Source: Pseudomonas entomophila
Lineage (GTDB): Bacteria > Pseudomonadota > Gammaproteobacteria > Pseudomonadales > Pseudomonadaceae
Direction of reading: 5' to 3'
Assembly: GCF_023277925.1 (NCBI RefSeq)
Contig: NZ_CP063832.1
Location: 4,639,001 to 4,703,000 of the forward strand
Length of the DNA stretch: 64,000 bases
Positions 53,034-62,864 of this stretch are shown here, piece after piece (the first letter of the stretch is position 1; every line of letters starts with the position of its first letter). The translations under genes and the position numbers were made by a program. A model generated the notes under the pieces. That model was not told the origin of the DNA. It saw only the letters and a list, made by a program, of their open reading frames with translations, and searched no databases.

Positions 53034-54599
53034 ATGTTTGGTTCCAACGACGACAAAAAAGCGCCGGCCGCGGCTGGCGAGAAGAAAGGCCTGTTCAGCT
53101 GGTTCCGCAAGAAGCCGGAGCAACCTGTCGCCGAACAGCCGCAAGCCCCACAGCCGCCGGTCGAGGCGCAAGCGGTGCCGCAGCCACCCGTCGAGCAGCC
53201 CGCTCCGGTGGCCGAGGCACCCCAGCCTGCACCGGTAACCGAACCGGTCGAGCCTGAACCTGCCGTCGCCCCTGAGGTTGCGCAACCCGTTTTGGTGGCC
53301 GAGGCGCCCCAACCGGCACCGGTAGCCGCGCCGGTCTCGCCTGAGCCTGCTGTTCCTCAGGCACCGCAGCCTGTTGAGCTGGTCGAAGCACCCCGGCCCG
53401 AGCCGGTGCACGTTCCGTTCGAGCCGGCCCCGCGGCCCCAGCCCCCTGCGCCAGTGAGCAACCTGGTGCTGCCGGTCGCCGAAGAGCCGGTTGCGCTGGT
53501 GCCTGATCTCGAACCCATGGCCCCGCCTGCCATCCCGGAGCGCACGGCCCCTGAGGTGGTGGTTCCCGAAGCCGCCCCCGTGGTTGTCGTTCCGGTGGTC
53601 GAGCCCGAGTCTGTCGCTTCCACTCAGGTTGCCGCAGAGCCCGTGCCTGCAGCCGCCGAACCCGCCAAACCAGGCTTTTTCGCCCGGCTCAAGCAGGGCC
53701 TGTCGAAGACCAGCGCCAGCATCGGCGAAGGCATGGCGAGCCTGTTCCTGGGCAAGAAGGTCATCGACGACGACTTGCTGGACGAAATCGAAACCCGCCT
53801 GCTGACCGCCGACGTCGGCGTCGAGGCCACCTCGACCATCGTCCAGAACCTGACACAGAAGGTCGCCCGCAAGCAGCTGGCCGACGCCGACGCCCTGTAC
53901 AAGTCGCTGCAGGAAGAGCTGGCCGCCCTGCTGCGCCCGGTCGAGCAGCCGCTCAAGATCGAAGCGCAGAACAAGCCCTACGTGATCCTGGTTGTGGGCG
54001 TGAACGGCGCCGGCAAGACCACCACCATTGGCAAACTGGCGAAAAAGCTCCAGCTCGAAGGCAAGAAGGTCATGCTCGCCGCCGGCGACACCTTCCGCGC
54101 CGCGGCGGTGGAGCAATTGCAGGTGTGGGGCGAGCGCAACCAGATCCCGGTCATCGCCCAGCACACCGGCGCCGACTCGGCCTCGGTGATCTTCGACGCC
54201 GTGCAGGCCGCCAAGGCCCGTGGCGTCGATGTGCTGATCGCCGATACCGCAGGGCGCCTGCACACCAAGGACAACCTGATGGAAGAGCTGAAGAAGGTCC
54301 GTCGGGTGATCGGCAAGCTCGACGCCGACGCGCCCCACGAGGTACTGCTGGTGCTCGACGCCGGCACCGGCCAGAACGCCATCAGCCAGGCCAAGTACTT
54401 CAACCAGAGCGTCGAGCTGACCGGCCTGGCTCTGACCAAGCTCGACGGCACCGCCAAGGGCGGCGTCATCTTCGCCCTGGCCAAGCAGTTCAACATTCCG
54501 ATCCGCTTCATCGGTGTGGGCGAGGGTATCGACGACCTGCGCACCTTCGAAGCCGAACCTTTCGTCAAGGCGCTGTTTGCCGAGCGGGAACCTTCATGA
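53034..54599 (+). CDS. ftsY: Signal recognition particle receptor FtsY
   Basis: GTPase that docks SRP-bound ribosomes at the membrane. 521 residues. An amphipathic start (KKGLFSWFRKKPEQ) fits membrane contact. Residues about 40-205 are a Pro/Ala/Glu/Val-rich acidic A domain that includes a 29-residue imperfect duplication (59-87 and 88-116, each starting VAEAPQPAPV). The NG domain follows: helical N part with SKTSASIGEGMASLFLGKK, P-loop GVNGAGKT at 322-329, DTFRAAAVEQL, DTAGRLHTKDNLMEEL and LTKLDGTAKGG. Its stop overlaps ftsE as ATGA. Confidence 0.97.
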   Translation: MFGSNDDKKAPAAAGEKKGLFSWFRKKPEQPVAEQPQAPQPPVEAQAVPQPPVEQPAPVAEAPQPAPVTEPVEPEPAVAPEVAQPVLVAEAPQPAPVAAPVSPEPAVPQAPQPVELVEAPRPEPVHVPFEPAPRPQPPAPVSNLVLPVAEEPVALVPDLEPMAPPAIPERTAPEVVVPEAAPVVVVPVVEPESVASTQVAAEPVPAAAEPAKPGFFARLKQGLSKTSASIGEGMASLFLGKKVIDDDLLDEIETRLLTADVGVEATSTIVQNLTQKVARKQLADADALYKSLQEELAALLRPVEQPLKIEAQNKPYVILVVGVNGAGKTTTIGKLAKKLQLEGKKVMLAAGDTFRAAAVEQLQVWGERNQIPVIAQHTGADSASVIFDAVQAAKARGVDVLIADTAGRLHTKDNLMEELKKVRRVIGKLDADAPHEVLLVLDAGTGQNAISQAKYFNQSVELTGLALTKLDGTAKGGVIFALAKQFNIPIRFIGVGEGIDDLRTFEAEPFVKALFAEREPS

Positions 54600-55267
54600 T
54601 CCGATTCGAACAGGTTGCCAAGCGCTACCCCAATGGCCACGTTGGCCTGCACGAGCTGAGCTTCCGGGCGCGCCGTGGCGAGTTCCTGTTCGTCACCGGC
54701 CACTCCGGCGCCGGCAAGAGCACCTTGTTGCGCCTGCTGCTGGCGATGGAGCGCCCGACCAGCGGCAAGCTATTGCTGGCCGGGCAGGACCTGGGCCAGA
54801 TCAGCAACGCGCAGATCCCGTTCCTGCGCCGACAAATCGGCGTGGTGTTCCAGAACCACCAGTTGCTGTTCGACCGCACCGTGTTCAACAACATCGCCCT
54901 GCCGCTGCAGATCCTCGGGTTGTCGAAGGCTGAGATCGCCAAGCGTGTGGACTCGGCGCTGGAGCGCGTGTCGTTGAGCGACAAGGGCGAACTGTTCCCG
55001 GCCGACCTGTCTACCGGTCAGCAACAGCGGGTCGGCATCGCCCGCGCCATCGTTCACCAGCCGGCCCTGCTGCTGGCGGACGAGCCCACCGGTAACCTCG
55101 ACCCGCGCCTGGCCGCGGAGATCATGGGCGTGTTCGAGGACATCAACCGCCTGGGTACCACGGTATTGATCGCCAGCCACGACCTGGCGCTGATCGCGCG
55201 CATGCGCCACCGCATGCTGACGCTGCAACGCGGCCGCTTGATCGGCGATGGGGAGGCCGGGCAATGA
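54596..55267 (+). CDS. ftsE: Cell-division ATP-binding protein FtsE
   Basis: 223 residues. ABC ATPase that works with FtsX to control peptidoglycan hydrolysis at the septum. Walker A GHSGAGKSTLLRLL near residue 36, Q-loop VFQNHQLLFDRTVF, signature LSTGQQQRVGIARAI, Walker B LLLADEPTGNLDP, H-loop IASHDLALI. The signature has T where many ABC proteins have G. It overlaps ftsY and ftsX by four bases each. Confidence 0.97.
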   Translation: MIRFEQVAKRYPNGHVGLHELSFRARRGEFLFVTGHSGAGKSTLLRLLLAMERPTSGKLLLAGQDLGQISNAQIPFLRRQIGVVFQNHQLLFDRTVFNNIALPLQILGLSKAEIAKRVDSALERVSLSDKGELFPADLSTGQQQRVGIARAIVHQPALLLADEPTGNLDPRLAAEIMGVFEDINRLGTTVLIASHDLALIARMRHRMLTLQRGRLIGDGEAGQ

Positions 55268-56292
55268 GCACCACACGTACACCAAAAGTTTCCGAGCGCG
55301 TCGCGCCCAAGGCCGCCGACCCGCAACCGGCGAAGAACAAGCGCGGCGATCACGACGACGATGGCCCGGATTTCCGCACCCTGCTGCACGCCTGGCTGGA
55401 AAGCCACCGTGCCAGCCTGGCCGACAGCCTGCGCCGTTTGGGCAAGCAGCCGATCGGCAGCTTCTTCACCTGCCTGGTGATGGCGGTGGCGCTGAGCATG
55501 CCCATGGGCCTCTCGCTGCTGCTCAAGAACGTCGAGAAGCTCGGTGGTTCATGGCAGCGTGCGGCCCAGATTTCGCTGTACCTCAAGCTTGACGCCAGCA
55601 GCCGCGATGGCGAGGCGCTGCGCGATGAGATCAAGGGCATGCCAGGTGTCGCCGAGGCCCAGTACGTCAGCCGCGAACAGGCGCTGGAAGAGTTCCAGCA
55701 GCAGTCGGGCCTGGGCGAAGCACTGCGCGAGTTGCCGGACAACCCGCTGCCCGGCGTCGTAGTGGTGACCCCGACCGAGGTCGACAAACCCGCCCTGGAG
55801 GCCTTGCGCCAGCGCCTGTCCGAGTTGCCTCGCGTGGAAACGGCACAACTGGACCTGGTGTGGGTGGAGCGCCTGGCGGCCATCCTCAAGCTGGGCGACC
55901 GCTTTGTGTTCGGCCTGGCGGTGATGCTTATTTCCGCTTTGCTGTTAGTAATCGGTAACACAATTCGTCTACACATTGAAAACCGTCGGGTGGAGATCGA
56001 AGTGATCAAGCTCGTCGGTGGTACCGACAGCTACGTGCGCCGGCCTTTCCTGTACATGGGCGCCTTGTATGGCCTGGGCGCGGGCGTGCTGGCCTGGGGC
56101 ATCCTGGCGTTCGGCCTGAATTGGCTCAACGATGCGGTGGTCGGGCTTTCCGGCCTGTACGGCAGTGATTTCGCCTTGGGCGGCGTGCCGGCCTCGGATG
56201 GTCTTTCACTCTTGATTGGGGCGGTACTGTTGGGGTATATCGGTGCATGGATCGCCGTCGCTCGTCACCTGAACGAGCTGGCACCGCGATAA
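55264..56292 (+). CDS. ftsX: Cell-division protein FtsX
   Basis: 342 residues. Permease-like partner of FtsE; no transported substrate is known. A cytoplasmic N-terminus (to about 75) precedes helix 1 at about 78-98, the periplasmic loop (about 100-215, LDASSRDGEALRDEIKGMPG and beyond) that binds EnvC-like activators in relatives, and three C-terminal helices (LAVMLISALLLVIGNTIRL, ALYGLGAGVLAWGILAFGLN, LLIGAVLLGYIGAWIAV). Overlaps ftsE as ATGA. Confidence 0.96.
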   Translation: MSTTRTPKVSERVAPKAADPQPAKNKRGDHDDDGPDFRTLLHAWLESHRASLADSLRRLGKQPIGSFFTCLVMAVALSMPMGLSLLLKNVEKLGGSWQRAAQISLYLKLDASSRDGEALRDEIKGMPGVAEAQYVSREQALEEFQQQSGLGEALRELPDNPLPGVVVVTPTEVDKPALEALRQRLSELPRVETAQLDLVWVERLAAILKLGDRFVFGLAVMLISALLLVIGNTIRLHIENRRVEIEVIKLVGGTDSYVRRPFLYMGALYGLGAGVLAWGILAFGLNWLNDAVVGLSGLYGSDFALGGVPASDGLSLLIGAVLLGYIGAWIAVARHLNELAPR

Positions 56293-56328
56293 ATGTTTCA
56301 TGGCCAGTATTGACAAATTTTTCATTCT

Positions 56329-56356
56329 GGAACTTGTACAAGGGTTCCTTGTCTAT
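56329..56356 (+). promoter_or_regulatory. Sigma-E/AlgU-type promoter candidate for rpoH
   Basis: -35 GGAACTT (56329-56335), 16-base spacer, -10 TCTAT (56352-56356), close to the RpoE/AlgU consensus GAACTT-N16/17-TCTGA. A perfect TTGACA (56310-56315) upstream lacks a good sigma-70 -10 partner. Confidence 0.65.
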
Positions 56357-56403
56357 GCTGGCAGTGCCCACAAGGCACGAGTCTGTAAGCCGGAGGTACT
56401 TGA

Positions 56404-57258
56404 ATGACCACATCGTTGCAACCTGCCTATGCCCTGGTTCCCGGTGCAAACCTGGAAGCCTACGTGCACACGGTGAACAGCATTCCCTTGCTGACGCCGG
56501 AGCAGGAGCGTGATCTGGGCGAGCGTCTCTACTATGAGCAGGATCTCGAGGCCGCTCGTCAAATGGTGATGGCCCACCTGCGTTTCGTTGTACACATCGC
56601 CCGCAGCTATGCTGGCTATGGGTTGGCCCAGGCTGACCTGATCCAGGAAGGCAATGTCGGCCTGATGAAGGCGGTAAAGCGCTTCAACCCGGAAATGGGC
56701 GTGCGCCTGGTATCCTTTGCGGTGCACTGGATCAAGGCCGAGATCCACGAGTTCATCCTGCGCAACTGGCGTATCGTCAAGGTGGCCACCACCAAGGCCC
56801 AGCGCAAGCTGTTCTTCAACCTGCGCAGCCAGAAGAAACGCCTGGCCTGGTTGAACAACGACGAAGTGCATCGCGTGGCGGAAAGCCTCGGTGTCGAGCC
56901 CCGTGAAGTACGCGAGATGGAAAGCCGCCTGAGCGGCCAGGACATGGCCTTCGACCCGGCGGCAGAAGCCGATGACGACAGCGCCTTCCAGTCGCCCGCG
57001 CATTACTTGGAAGACCACCGCTACGACCCGGCCCTGCAGCTTGAGGACGCCGACTGGAGCGACAACTCCAGCAGCAACCTGCACGAAGCCCTGCAAGGCC
57101 TGGACGACCGCAGCCGCGACATCCTTTACCAGCGCTGGCTGGCCGAGGAAAAGGCCACATTGCATGAGCTGGCGGAGAAGTACAGTGTTTCGGCCGAGCG
57201 GATTCGTCAGCTCGAGAAGAACGCGATGAATAAGGTCAAGGCACTGATTACCATCTGA
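56404..57258 (+). CDS. rpoH: RNA polymerase heat-shock sigma factor RpoH (sigma-32)
   Basis: 284 residues. Region 1.2/2: [60 protein letters not shown] and [20 protein letters not shown]. The RpoH box [14 protein letters not shown] identifies sigma-32 over other group 3 factors. Region 4 ends with [20 protein letters not shown]. Known to direct chaperone and protease genes. It lies 111 bases after ftsX with its own promoter candidate, and AGGTA precedes the ATG. Confidence 0.97.
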   Translation: MTTSLQPAYALVPGANLEAYVHTVNSIPLLTPEQERDLGERLYYEQDLEAARQMVMAHLRFVVHIARSYAGYGLAQADLIQEGNVGLMKAVKRFNPEMGVRLVSFAVHWIKAEIHEFILRNWRIVKVATTKAQRKLFFNLRSQKKRLAWLNNDEVHRVAESLGVEPREVREMESRLSGQDMAFDPAAEADDDSAFQSPAHYLEDHRYDPALQLEDADWSDNSSSNLHEALQGLDDRSRDILYQRWLAEEKATLHELAEKYSVSAERIRQLEKNAMNKVKALITI

Positions 57259-57278
57259 TCGGCGCCTGGCTGGATCGA

Positions 57279-57316
57279 AAAAGCCGCTTCCCTTCCCGGG
57301 GGTAAGCGGCTTTTTT
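57279..57316 (+). terminator. Intrinsic terminator after rpoH
   Basis: AAAAGCCGCTT (57279-57289) pairs with AAGCGGCTTTT (57304-57314); the loop contains CCTTCCCGGGGG. T-run extends to 57316. Confidence 0.88.
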
Positions 57317-57342
57317 CATTTGTGTTGCCTATAACCAGCCTC

Positions 57343-57409
57343 TTCGCCGGCAAAACCGGCTCCTACAGGTATCGTGAAGCTTCTTGTAGGAGCCGGCTTT
57401 GCCGGCGAA
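57343..57409. repeat. REP palindrome between rpoH and mtgA
   Basis: TTCGCCGGCAAAACCGGCTC (from 57343) and GAGCCGGCTTTGCCGGCGAA (to 57409) are inverted arms around a short spacer. Confidence 0.93.
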
Positions 57410-57434
57410 TAGGCCGGTATTGCAGCCACAAAAC

Positions 57435-58145
57435 TCAAAGCTTGCGCGAAGCATCCAGCTGCATCAGGTAGCTCGGTCCACCCAGCTGGCTCATCTGCCG
57501 ACGAATCCACCCTGCCCTGCTGGCCACATAGGCGCTAGGACGGCTGGCGCTCCACTTGATCGGGCTTGGCAGCACCGCCGCAAGCTGCGCGGCCTGTTGG
57601 CGCGAGAGGCGGCTGGCATCGACCCCAAAGTGATAGCGCGCCGCCGCTTGAGCGCCAAACACGCCCTTGCCCCACTCGGCACTGTTCAGATACACCTCAA
57701 GAATCCGTTCTTTCGACCAGAACAGCTCGATCAGCGCCGTGAACCAAGCTTCCAGTCCTTTACGCAACCAGCTGCGTCCGGACCACAGGAACAGATTCTT
57801 GGCCACCTGCTGGGTCAGCGTGCTGGCGCCACGAACCTTGCCGCCACGCTCGTTGTAGGCCAGGGCTGCCTGGATCGCTGGGATGTCGAAGCCCCAGTGG
57901 CTGGCGAACTTCTGGTCCTCACCGGCGATCACCGCCACCTTCAACTCATCGGAGATATCCTCCCATGGCGTCCAGTCGCGCTGCAGGTCGATAGGTTCGC
58001 CGTTGAACCATGACTCCACCTTGCGCTCGACCATCAGCGCCGTGCCGGGCGGTGGCACCCAGCGCAACACCAGGACCACGGCGATGCTGCCAGCAGCGAA
58101 CCAGAGCAGGGCACGGGAAAGGCGGCGGAGGAAGGATGACAGCAT
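57435..58145 (-). CDS. mtgA: Monofunctional biosynthetic peptidoglycan transglycosylase
   Basis: 236 residues, as in other MtgA. An N-terminal membrane helix (ALLWFAAGSIAVVLVLRW, about 12-30) anchors a periplasmic GT51 domain that polymerises lipid II. Catalytic glutamate in VIAGEDQKFASHWGFD; further GT51 motifs GGKVRGASTLTQQVAKNLFL and ERILEVYLNSAEWGKGVFGA. ATG 58145 (MLSSFLRR) is the normal start. Convergent with rpoH, divergent from the DUF423 gene. Confidence 0.95.
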   Translation of the reverse strand: MLSSFLRRLSRALLWFAAGSIAVVLVLRWVPPPGTALMVERKVESWFNGEPIDLQRDWTPWEDISDELKVAVIAGEDQKFASHWGFDIPAIQAALAYNERGGKVRGASTLTQQVAKNLFLWSGRSWLRKGLEAWFTALIELFWSKERILEVYLNSAEWGKGVFGAQAAARYHFGVDASRLSRQQAAQLAAVLPSPIKWSASRPSAYVASRAGWIRRQMSQLGGPSYLMQLDASRKL

Positions 58146-58209
58146 GGTGATGGCTTGGCCGGACCGTTGGAACGGGCCATTATACAGGCCCATTCCGAGG
58201 AGTCGTCCC

Positions 58210-58581
58210 ATGCTTCGCAGCTTCCTGATGCTTGCCGCGTTCTTCGGCTTTACCGGTGTCGCCCTCGGTGCCTTCGCCGCCCATGGCCTGAAAAGCCGCC
58301 TCAGCGCCGACTACCTGGCGATCTTCCATACCGGTGTCACCTACCAGTTGGTGCACGCCCTGGCGATTCTCGGTGTGGCAGTGCTGTCGGTACACCTGCC
58401 GGGGCGCCTGGTCGGCTGGGCCGGTGGTCTGTTCGCGCTGGGTATCCTGCTGTTCTCCGGTAGCCTCTACTTACTGACCCTCAGCGGCCTGGGCAAGCTC
58501 GGCATGATCACCCCGCTGGGCGGTCTGTGCTTCCTCGCTGGCTGGTTGTGCCTGGGGCTGGTCGCCTGGCGCCTGGGCTGA
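58210..58581 (+). CDS. DUF423 small membrane protein
   Basis: 123 residues with four membrane helices and the DUF423 text FGFTGVALGAFAAHGLKSRL near the start and GILLFSGSLYLLTLSG later. Function unknown. GAGGAG precedes ATG 58210. It is followed about 100 bases later by thiS on the same strand. Confidence 0.9.
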   Translation: MLRSFLMLAAFFGFTGVALGAFAAHGLKSRLSADYLAIFHTGVTYQLVHALAILGVAVLSVHLPGRLVGWAGGLFALGILLFSGSLYLLTLSGLGKLGMITPLGGLCFLAGWLCLGLVAWRLG

Positions 58582-58683
58582 CCGAACGGTCCACAATCGC
58601 GACTAATGGCGTGTGCCGCCCTTGGGTTGCAAGGTGGATCGGGGCTAGAATGCGGGCCCCAAAGAACAATGGTGGCCGTGCGC

Positions 58684-58884
58684 ATGCGCATTCAACTGAA
58701 CGGTGAACCTTACGAATTGCCCGCAGGCGAAAGCGTCGCGGCGCTGCTGGGCCGGCTGGAGCTGGCCGGCCGCCGGGTGGCGGTGGAACTGAACCTGGAC
58801 ATCGTGCCGCGCAGCCAGCACGAGAGCACGCTGCTTGCTGAGGGCGATCAGGTTGAAGTGGTCCATGCCATTGGCGGTGGTTGA
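58684..58884 (+). CDS. thiS: Sulfur carrier protein ThiS
   Basis: 66 residues with a ubiquitin-like fold and the functional C-terminal Gly-Gly (VVHAIGGG), which is adenylated and thiocarboxylated to give sulfur to the thiazole ring of thiamine. [20 protein letters not shown] is typical. Start ATG 58684; the in-frame upstream codons are non-coding in look. thiG follows after 53 bases. Confidence 0.95.
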   Translation: MRIQLNGEPYELPAGESVAALLGRLELAGRRVAVELNLDIVPRSQHESTLLAEGDQVEVVHAIGGG

Positions 58885-58937
58885 GCATCTCCTGGCGATT
58901 CACCCGAAAGCCCCGTAACCTTTCCAGAGGAACATCG

Positions 58938-59750
58938 ATGAGCAACGTTCGAAGCGACAAGCCTTTCGTCCTGGCCGGGCGTACTTTCCAGTCGCGCCTG
59001 CTGGTCGGCACCGGCAAGTACCGTGACATGGAGGAGACCCGCCTGGCCACCGAGGCCTCGGGTGCCGAGATCGTCACCGTAGCCGTGCGTCGCACCAACC
59101 TCGGCCAGAATGCGGGCGAACCGAACCTGCTCGATGTGCTGTCGCCTGACAAGTACACCATCCTGCCGAACACCGCAGGCTGCTTCGACGCAGTCGAAGC
59201 GGTACGTACCTGCCGCCTGGCCCGTGAGCTGCTCGATGGCCACAAGTCCCACGAAAGCCGGACGTTGGTGAAGCTGGAAGTGCTGGCCGACCAGAAGACC
59301 CTGTTCCCCAACGTGATCGAAACCCTCAAGGCCGCCGAAGTGTTGGTCAAGGACGGATTCGATGTGATGGTCTACACCAGCGATGACCCGATCATCGCCC
59401 GCCAGCTGGCCGAAGCCGGCTGCATCGCCGTCATGCCGTTGGCCGGCCTGATTGGCACGGGTCTGGGAATCTGCAACCCGTACAACCTGCAGATCATCCT
59501 GGAAGAATCCAAGGTGCCGGTGCTGGTCGATGCCGGCGTGGGCACTGCTTCCGACGCCACCATCGCCATGGAGATGGGCTGCGAAGCCGTGCTGATGAAC
59601 TCGGCCATCGCCCATGCCCAACAACCGGTACTGATGGCCGAGGCCATGAAGCACGCCATCGTTGCCGGCCGCATGGCGTACCTCGCCGGACGCATGCCGA
59701 AGAAACTCTATGCCAGCGCGTCCTCGCCGCTGGAAGGTCTGATCAAGTAA
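58938..59750 (+). CDS. thiG: Thiazole synthase
   Basis: 270 residues, a TIM-barrel enzyme that builds thiazole phosphate from deoxyxylulose phosphate, dehydroglycine and ThiS thiocarboxylate. Family text: [31 protein letters not shown], the Schiff-base lysine region [34 protein letters not shown] and [16 protein letters not shown] 58938 follows AGAGG. thiO, thiF and thiH are not nearby. Confidence 0.97.
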   Translation: MSNVRSDKPFVLAGRTFQSRLLVGTGKYRDMEETRLATEASGAEIVTVAVRRTNLGQNAGEPNLLDVLSPDKYTILPNTAGCFDAVEAVRTCRLARELLDGHKSHESRTLVKLEVLADQKTLFPNVIETLKAAEVLVKDGFDVMVYTSDDPIIARQLAEAGCIAVMPLAGLIGTGLGICNPYNLQIILEESKVPVLVDAGVGTASDATIAMEMGCEAVLMNSAIAHAQQPVLMAEAMKHAIVAGRMAYLAGRMPKKLYASASSPLEGLIK

Positions 59751-59759
59751 GAGCCCCAG

Positions 59760-60482
59760 ATGACTGAATCGCAAGAAACGCCGATCACCGAAGACGGCGA
59801 AGCGCGCCCGCACCGCCGCATCAAGAGCTTCGTGATGCGCGCCGGGCGCATGACCGAAGGCCAGCAACGCGGCTTGGAGCAGGGGGGGCCGTTGTTCATC
59901 CTGCCGCTGGCCGACAGCCCAGTGGACTACGACCAGGTGTTCGGCCGTTCGGCGCCGCGCACCCTGGAGATCGGCTTCGGCATGGGCCATTCGCTGCTGG
60001 AAATGGCCGCCGCCTCGCCGGAGCTGGATTTCATCGGTGTCGAAGTGCACCGTCCGGGTGTCGGTGCGCTGCTCAACGGCGTGCTCACTCAGGACCTGAA
60101 GAACCTGCGGGTCTACGACTGTGACGCCATTGAGGTGCTCAACCGCTGCGTGGCCGACAACAGCCTTGATCGGCTGATGCTGTTCTTCCCGGATCCGTGG
60201 CACAAGGCGCGTCATCACAAGCGCCGAATCGTCCAGCCGGAGTTCGCCGAGCTGGTGCGCCGCAAGCTTAAGGTGGGCGGGGTGTTCCACATGGCCACCG
60301 ACTGGGAGCCCTATGCCGAGCACATGCTAGATGTGATGAAGGTGGCACCGGGTTATCGCAACCAGGCGGCCGATGGTGCGTATGTGCCGCGCCCGCAGGA
60401 GCGCCCGATCACCAAGTTCGAGCGCCGTGGCGAGCGCCTTGGGCATGGGGTGTGGGACTTGAAGTTCGAGAAGGTGGACTGA
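59760..60482 (+). CDS. trmB: tRNA (guanine-46-N7)-methyltransferase
   Basis: 240 residues. SAM motif [48 protein letters not shown] (diagnostic PDPWxKxRHxKRR) and THFEKR-like end text ([17 protein letters not shown]). The N-terminal 45 residues ([20 protein letters not shown]) are typical too. Nine bases after thiG, so probably in the same transcript. Confidence 0.96.
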   Translation: MTESQETPITEDGEARPHRRIKSFVMRAGRMTEGQQRGLEQGGPLFILPLADSPVDYDQVFGRSAPRTLEIGFGMGHSLLEMAAASPELDFIGVEVHRPGVGALLNGVLTQDLKNLRVYDCDAIEVLNRCVADNSLDRLMLFFPDPWHKARHHKRRIVQPEFAELVRRKLKVGGVFHMATDWEPYAEHMLDVMKVAPGYRNQAADGAYVPRPQERPITKFERRGERLGHGVWDLKFEKVD

Positions 60483-60533
60483 GCGGCTTCATTGGGTTTC
60501 GCCTTCAATGCCTACGAAACCACAGACCAAAAA

Positions 60534-60561
60534 AAACCGCCCTTCAAGGGCGGTCTTTTTT
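60534..60561 (+). terminator. Intrinsic terminator after trmB
   Basis: ACCGCCC (60536-60542), loop TTCAA, GGGCGGT (60548-60554), then CTTTTTT; a run of As precedes it. Confidence 0.92.
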
Positions 60562-60756
60562 ACGGGCTTTGGGTTACGAAGCCTCAGCCTGCGTGTTTAA
60601 GCTTCACTACGCTGAGCCGCGTCTGGAAGCTGTTTCGGATCCTGTTTGTCTTCAGGACCGCCAGGGGCTTGCTGCGTGATCACTTTGACGATGCCCATCA
60701 AGGGCTAGTTGGGTGAGAAGCCATCCTGGCTTCCCTGGGCGGCTTTGAGCAAGCGC

Positions 60757-61083
60757 TCAGCCCCGCCGATCAGCCACCACGCCAATCAACACCAGCACCA
60801 CCAGTAGCACCGGTGCCAGCGCATAGTTGTTGAACTGCCCCAGCCCTTTCACGATCCACGGTGTCGCATAGATCAGCGCCGCACCGCTGCCGATCATCAC
60901 CAGCAGGGCCATGAACGGCACGCGCAGCGCGCCGGCCAGGCCGCCCAGGCGCCCTTCCACCCAACCCTTGATATCGGTGCCGAACAGCACTAGCAGGCAG
61001 CCCACCAGGGCCAGCGAAATTTCCGACAGGTTGCTGCGGCTCCAGCGGGAAACGGTCGAGAGCAGGTCAAGTACCAGGTCCAT
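60757..61083 (-). CDS. DUF3392 membrane protein
   Basis: 108 residues with three membrane helices (ISLALVGCLLVLFGTDIKGW, VPFMALLVMIGSGAALIYAT, LAPVLLVVLVLIGVVADRR), the DUF3392 layout. Function unknown. Nine bases downstream of hemW on the same strand, so probably the last gene of the metXW-DUF4426-rdgB-hemW unit. The 274-base gap to trmB holds the trmB terminator and a hairpin GAAGCCA-TCC-TGGCTTC near 60717. Confidence 0.85.
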   Translation of the reverse strand: MDLVLDLLSTVSRWSRSNLSEISLALVGCLLVLFGTDIKGWVEGRLGGLAGALRVPFMALLVMIGSGAALIYATPWIVKGLGQFNNYALAPVLLVVLVLIGVVADRRG

Positions 61084-61092
61084 GGGTCATCC

Positions 61093-62271
61093 TTAATTCA
61101 AGAAGTACTGCAGCAGGTCGTTGAGGAACAGCTGGCCACGCGGTGTGGCTGCCAGCCGATCCGGTTCGACCTGCAAAAGGCCCTTTTGTTCGGCTTCGCG
61201 GCGCGCTTCGGCGAGCTGCGCCAGGGGCAGGCCGGTGCGCAGGCTGAACAGCTCGGCCTCCACGCCGTCGGTGAGGCGCAGCGCGTTCATCAGGAACTCG
61301 AAGGGTAGCTCATCGGCCGGCAGCAGTTTCTCGCCTGCCTTGAACGGTTTGGACGGATTCAGGTAATCCTTGGGCAGGCGGGTCTTCCAGGTGCGAAGGA
61401 TGCGCCCCTCGGGGAACGATAGCTTGCCATGGGCGCCTGCACCGATGCCGATGAAGTCGCCGAAACGCCAGTAGTTCAGGTTGTGCCGTGCGGCACGACC
61501 GGCCTGGGCATAGGCCGAGACTTCGTATTGCCGGTAGCCATGCTTGGCCATCAGCGTTTGGCCGGCTTCCTGGATATCCCAGAGGATATCGTCCTCGGGC
61601 AGCTCTGGCGGCTGGCTCCAGAACACTGTGTTCGGTTCCAGTGTCAGCTGGTACCAGGACAAGTGCGTTGGCGCCAGCTCGATGGCCTGGCGCAGGTCAC
61701 TCAGCGCATCGTCCAGCGACTGGTCCGGCAGGCCGTGCATCAGGTCGAGGTTGAAGTTGTCAAAGCCTGCCGCGCGCGCCATACCAGCAGCGCGAACCGC
61801 TTCGTCGCCATTGTGGATGCGCCCCAGTTTCTCCAGCTTGGCCGGCTGGAAGCTCTGCACCCCGATGGACAGGCGGTTGATGCCGGTTTGCCGGTAGGCC
61901 TTGAACTTCTCCTGCTCGAAGGTACCCGGGTTGGCCTCGAGGGTGATCTCGATATCCGTGGCGAACGGGATGCGTTGCTCGACACCTCGCAGCAGTCGGC
62001 CAAGCGCAGCTGCGCTGAACAAGCTGGGCGTACCGCCACCGAAGAAGATTGTGCTGATAGGGCGGCCCTGGACCGCAGGCATTTCCTGCTCCAGGTCGGC
62101 GAGCAGGGCATCGATGTAATCGTCTTCCGGCAACGATGGGCCGGCCTGGTGCGAGTTGAAATCGCAGTAGGGGCACTTACGCACGCACCAGGGAATATGG
62201 ATATACAGCGACAGCGGCGGGAGTTCGGGAAGGATCAGGCCCGCCGGCTGCAAGGACAACGATTCGGTCAT
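61093..62271 (-). CDS. hemW: HemW, haem chaperone-like radical SAM protein
   Basis: 392 residues. The radical-SAM cluster is C29-x3-C33-x2-C36 (CVRKCPYC) followed by [28 protein letters not shown] and [12 protein letters not shown] are family motifs. Often annotated as oxygen-independent coproporphyrinogen III oxidase, but HemW-type proteins lack that activity and carry haem. The ATG overlaps the rdgB stop as ATGA. Confidence 0.93.
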   Translation of the reverse strand: MTESLSLQPAGLILPELPPLSLYIHIPWCVRKCPYCDFNSHQAGPSLPEDDYIDALLADLEQEMPAVQGRPISTIFFGGGTPSLFSAAALGRLLRGVEQRIPFATDIEITLEANPGTFEQEKFKAYRQTGINRLSIGVQSFQPAKLEKLGRIHNGDEAVRAAGMARAAGFDNFNLDLMHGLPDQSLDDALSDLRQAIELAPTHLSWYQLTLEPNTVFWSQPPELPEDDILWDIQEAGQTLMAKHGYRQYEVSAYAQAGRAARHNLNYWRFGDFIGIGAGAHGKLSFPEGRILRTWKTRLPKDYLNPSKPFKAGEKLLPADELPFEFLMNALRLTDGVEAELFSLRTGLPLAQLAEARREAEQKGLLQVEPDRLAATPRGQLFLNDLLQYFLN

Positions 62272-62864
62272 GCCAGGCCCAGACGTTGACGCAGCAGGGC
62301 CATGGCGCGGGCGCGGTGGCTGAGCTGGTTCTTGTCGACCGGGGCGAGGTCGGCGCTGGAGCACTTGCGCTCCGGGACCCAGAACAACGGGTCATAGCCA
62401 AAACCATGCTCGCCGCTGGCCTCGAACAGGATGCTGCCGTGCCACAGCCCTTCGCAGAGGATCGGCAGCGGGTCGTCGGCGTGACGCACCAGGGCCAGGA
62501 CGCAGACGAACTGCGCGCCGCGTTGCTCCTGGGGGACATCCTTCAAAGCCTCGAGCAGCTTGGCGTTGTTCGCCGTATCGCCCTTGCCATCGGCGTAGCG
62601 CGCCGAATAAATGCCCGGCGCGCCGCCGAGGAAATCCACGGCCAGGCCGGAGTCGTCAGCCAGGGCCGGCAGGCCGGAGATGCGCGCGGCGTTGCGGGCT
62701 TTCAAGATGGCGTTCTCGACGAACGACAGGCCGGTTTCTTCCGGCTCTACCTGGCTGAATTCACCGATCGAGCGCAGGTGCACGGCCTCGCCGAGCATCG
62801 CTTGCAGTTCCTTGAGCTTGCCGGCGTTGTGGCTGGCCAATACGAGTTGCTGGAAATTCATCAT
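62268..62864 (-). CDS. rdgB: Non-canonical purine NTP pyrophosphatase
   Basis: 198 residues. Removes ITP, dITP and XTP from nucleotide pools. Motifs: [57 protein letters not shown] and [13 protein letters not shown]. Two ATGs in a row (62864, 62861); the first overlaps the stop of the gene before it as ATGA. Confidence 0.96.
   Translation of the reverse strand: MMNFQQLVLASHNAGKLKELQAMLGEAVHLRSIGEFSQVEPEETGLSFVENAILKARNAARISGLPALADDSGLAVDFLGGAPGIYSARYADGKGDTANNAKLLEALKDVPQEQRGAQFVCVLALVRHADDPLPILCEGLWHGSILFEASGEHGFGYDPLFWVPERKCSSADLAPVDKNQLSHRARAMALLRQRLGLA

Noticed and set aside
56301..56340. Sigma-54 or sigma-70 promoter for rpoH
   Set aside because: TGGC and TTGACA are present, but sigma-54 GG-GC spacing is wrong and no good -10 follows the TTGACA; the sigma-E match is better.
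60562..60756. Short plus-strand ORFs between trmB and the DUF3392 gene
   Set aside because: They run through the trmB terminator or lack a ribosome-binding site and family text.
61093..62271. Oxygen-independent coproporphyrinogen III oxidase (HemN)
   Set aside because: Length of 392 and the [13 protein letters not shown] context next to rdgB indicate HemW, not true HemN of about 455 residues.
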